64,000 nt of DNA. Source: Ryuthela nishihirai (Eukaryota; Arthropoda; Arachnida; Araneae; Heptathelidae). The position numbers and the translations under genes are program-made. The DNA lies in contig JAWZYU010000028.1 in NCBI GenBank assembly GCA_038380435.1, positions 44,823,095 to 44,887,094 on the forward strand, in the 5' to 3' direction. Under the pieces are notes generated by a model. It searched no databases. It had not been told where the DNA came from and saw only the letters and a program-made list of their open reading frames with translations. This document shows positions 63,161 to 64,000 of the stretch, one piece after another; the stretch's first letter is position 1; each line of letters begins with the position of its first letter.

Positions 63161-63684
63161 CTGGCCTACTAAAATATCAGAGAATTTCGGTGTTATGTCA
63201 ATGGGATTCTAATTTTGAAGCTCTATAACATCTAAAATATGCATTTAACGGAAAACTGAGACTGATGATAAATTAAATATCATAATCGAATCTATTTAAA
63301 TCTCGATTTTCAACAACATTCGTTCGGTATGTAAGGAGTTATAGAAGCTAAAATATTTTACAAAAATAATGATTCATGAGAGTTGACCTCAGAAATTAAT
63401 TAAAAGTTAAAAAGTATTGTTTTAAACTATTTAAAAAAATAAATATAAATTTTAGAAGTTTGCGTAGCGATTTTTTTTAATATTATACAATTATGAATGA
63501 AATTTTCAGACGTCCCGGGGCCGGGTGGTTAGCGCGCTTGACCATTAATCAAAAGCACCGGGTAAGGCATGACTGTTTTTACTGGTTAGGTCTCGCCATC
63601 CTCACAGACTTCTGTTATTCCGTATAGAGCTTCGAAATTAGATTGACATAACATGAAAAATTCTCTGTTATTTTAGAAGGACAG
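63161..63684. mobile_element. PAL-2 element split by a SINE-B
   Basis: The ends ctggcctactaaaatatcag and, in complement, ctgtccttctaaaataacag are TA-flanked. Both arms share gaatttcggtgttatgtcaa-like and gaagctctata parts. The core has aaatctcgattttcaacaac as in other PAL-2 copies. Confidence 0.85.
63512..63622 (+). mobile_element. SINE-B, diverged and shortened
   Basis: cgtcccggggccgggtggtt, agcgcgcttgaccattaatc, then ggtaaggcatgactg, and tcgccatcctcacagacttc. The 3' end is missing; it lies within the PAL-2 element. Confidence 0.8.
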
Positions 63685-63765
63685 TAAATATATTATCTTA
63701 CAAATGAAAATTTTTTTCTTTAGTTCTGTACTCAATTCTAAAACATTTACCCTCTCCAAATTTTC

Positions 63766-64000
63766 GGGGGCGGGGGTGGCTCAGTCGGTAGGCGCCAGGC
63801 TCGTAATCTGTAGTTGCCAGATTCGATTCCCAGCTGGGTCAGCGTTGAGATTTATCTCCGCAAAAATTCCCCGCCCTGCCTACGGTCAGTAGGGGACACC
63901 GATGGGTTTGGAAAGGCCACCCTCCGTCGGATGGGACGTTAAGCCGTGGCCCGTGTGCGGGATAGACATACCCTGTGCACGTTAAAGAACACGCTGGATG
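63766..64000 (+). mobile_element. SINE-A, cut by the window end
   Basis: Head gggggcgggggtggctcagt, with a two-base loss in the A box (ggtaggcgcc), through to gttaaagaacacgctggatg at the last base. Confidence 0.93.

Overview
The window is nuclear DNA of a multicellular animal: it has no operons, no recognisable host gene, dense interspersed repeats and many poly-A, poly-T and poly-G runs. Pol III-type SINEs, jockey/CR1-like LINEs and Tc1/mariner-type elements suggest an arthropod, perhaps a chelicerate. That placement is a weak inference, because no host gene confirms it.

The dominant family, called SINE-A here, is a tRNA-headed SINE of about 385 bp. It has a GGCTCAG...GCGCGCC A-box-like element, a GGTTCGAGTCC B box, a conserved middle part with GACGTTAAG...GCACGTTAAAGAAC, and an (AACCC)-like 3' tail. 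I count about 30 near-complete copies and a similar number of fragments on both strands, roughly a quarter of the window. Many copies have exact target-site duplications (TSDs) of 9-16 bp. A second tRNA-headed family of about 190 bp (SINE-B) has nine copies or pieces. Palindromic DNA elements form four groups: PAL-1 (TIR CAGTCGCTCAAA, TA target, near-perfect hairpin, plus a 0.6-kb composite form), PAL-2 (0.5-kb imperfect palindromes sharing a core), PAL-3 (81 bp) and single cases at 14.2, 56.8 and 58.3 kb.

Layout: 0-1 kb, a decayed LINE reverse transcriptase. 1-9 kb, SINE-A copies. 9-10.5 kb, two minisatellites. 11-22 kb, SINE copies, a PAL-2 and a PAL-1. 23.2-24.4 kb, a SINE-A whose inside expanded into a 33-bp minisatellite. 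24.9-26.6 kb, a PAL-2 split by two LINE tails and a SINE-B. 27.6-32 kb, a 22-bp satellite in inverted arrangement around a composite PAL-1. 35.8-36.6 kb, a Tc1-like transposase relic. 39.7-40.4 kb, a CpG-rich 59-bp array. 42.5 kb, a mariner-like relic. 43.3-49.7 kb, a nested stack: an old LINE split by a SINE-A dimer, a SINE-B and a pogo/Tigger-like element, the last itself split by a jockey-like LINE and a SINE-A. 50-64 kb, more SINEs, PAL elements and a second copy of the first LINE family at 62-63 kb.

No protein-coding host gene is recognised. The long open frames are LINE reverse transcriptases, antisense frames of SINE-A, or frames that stay open because a repeat unit has a length divisible by three. 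The parts interact as mobile elements: LINEs supply reverse transcriptase and endonuclease for retroposition, the SINEs and PAL elements are non-autonomous, and nesting gives a relative chronology. The most unusual structures are SINE-derived minisatellites, a dimeric SINE and a chimeric SINE each inside one TSD pair, the inverted 22-bp satellite, and the nested Tigger/LINE locus.
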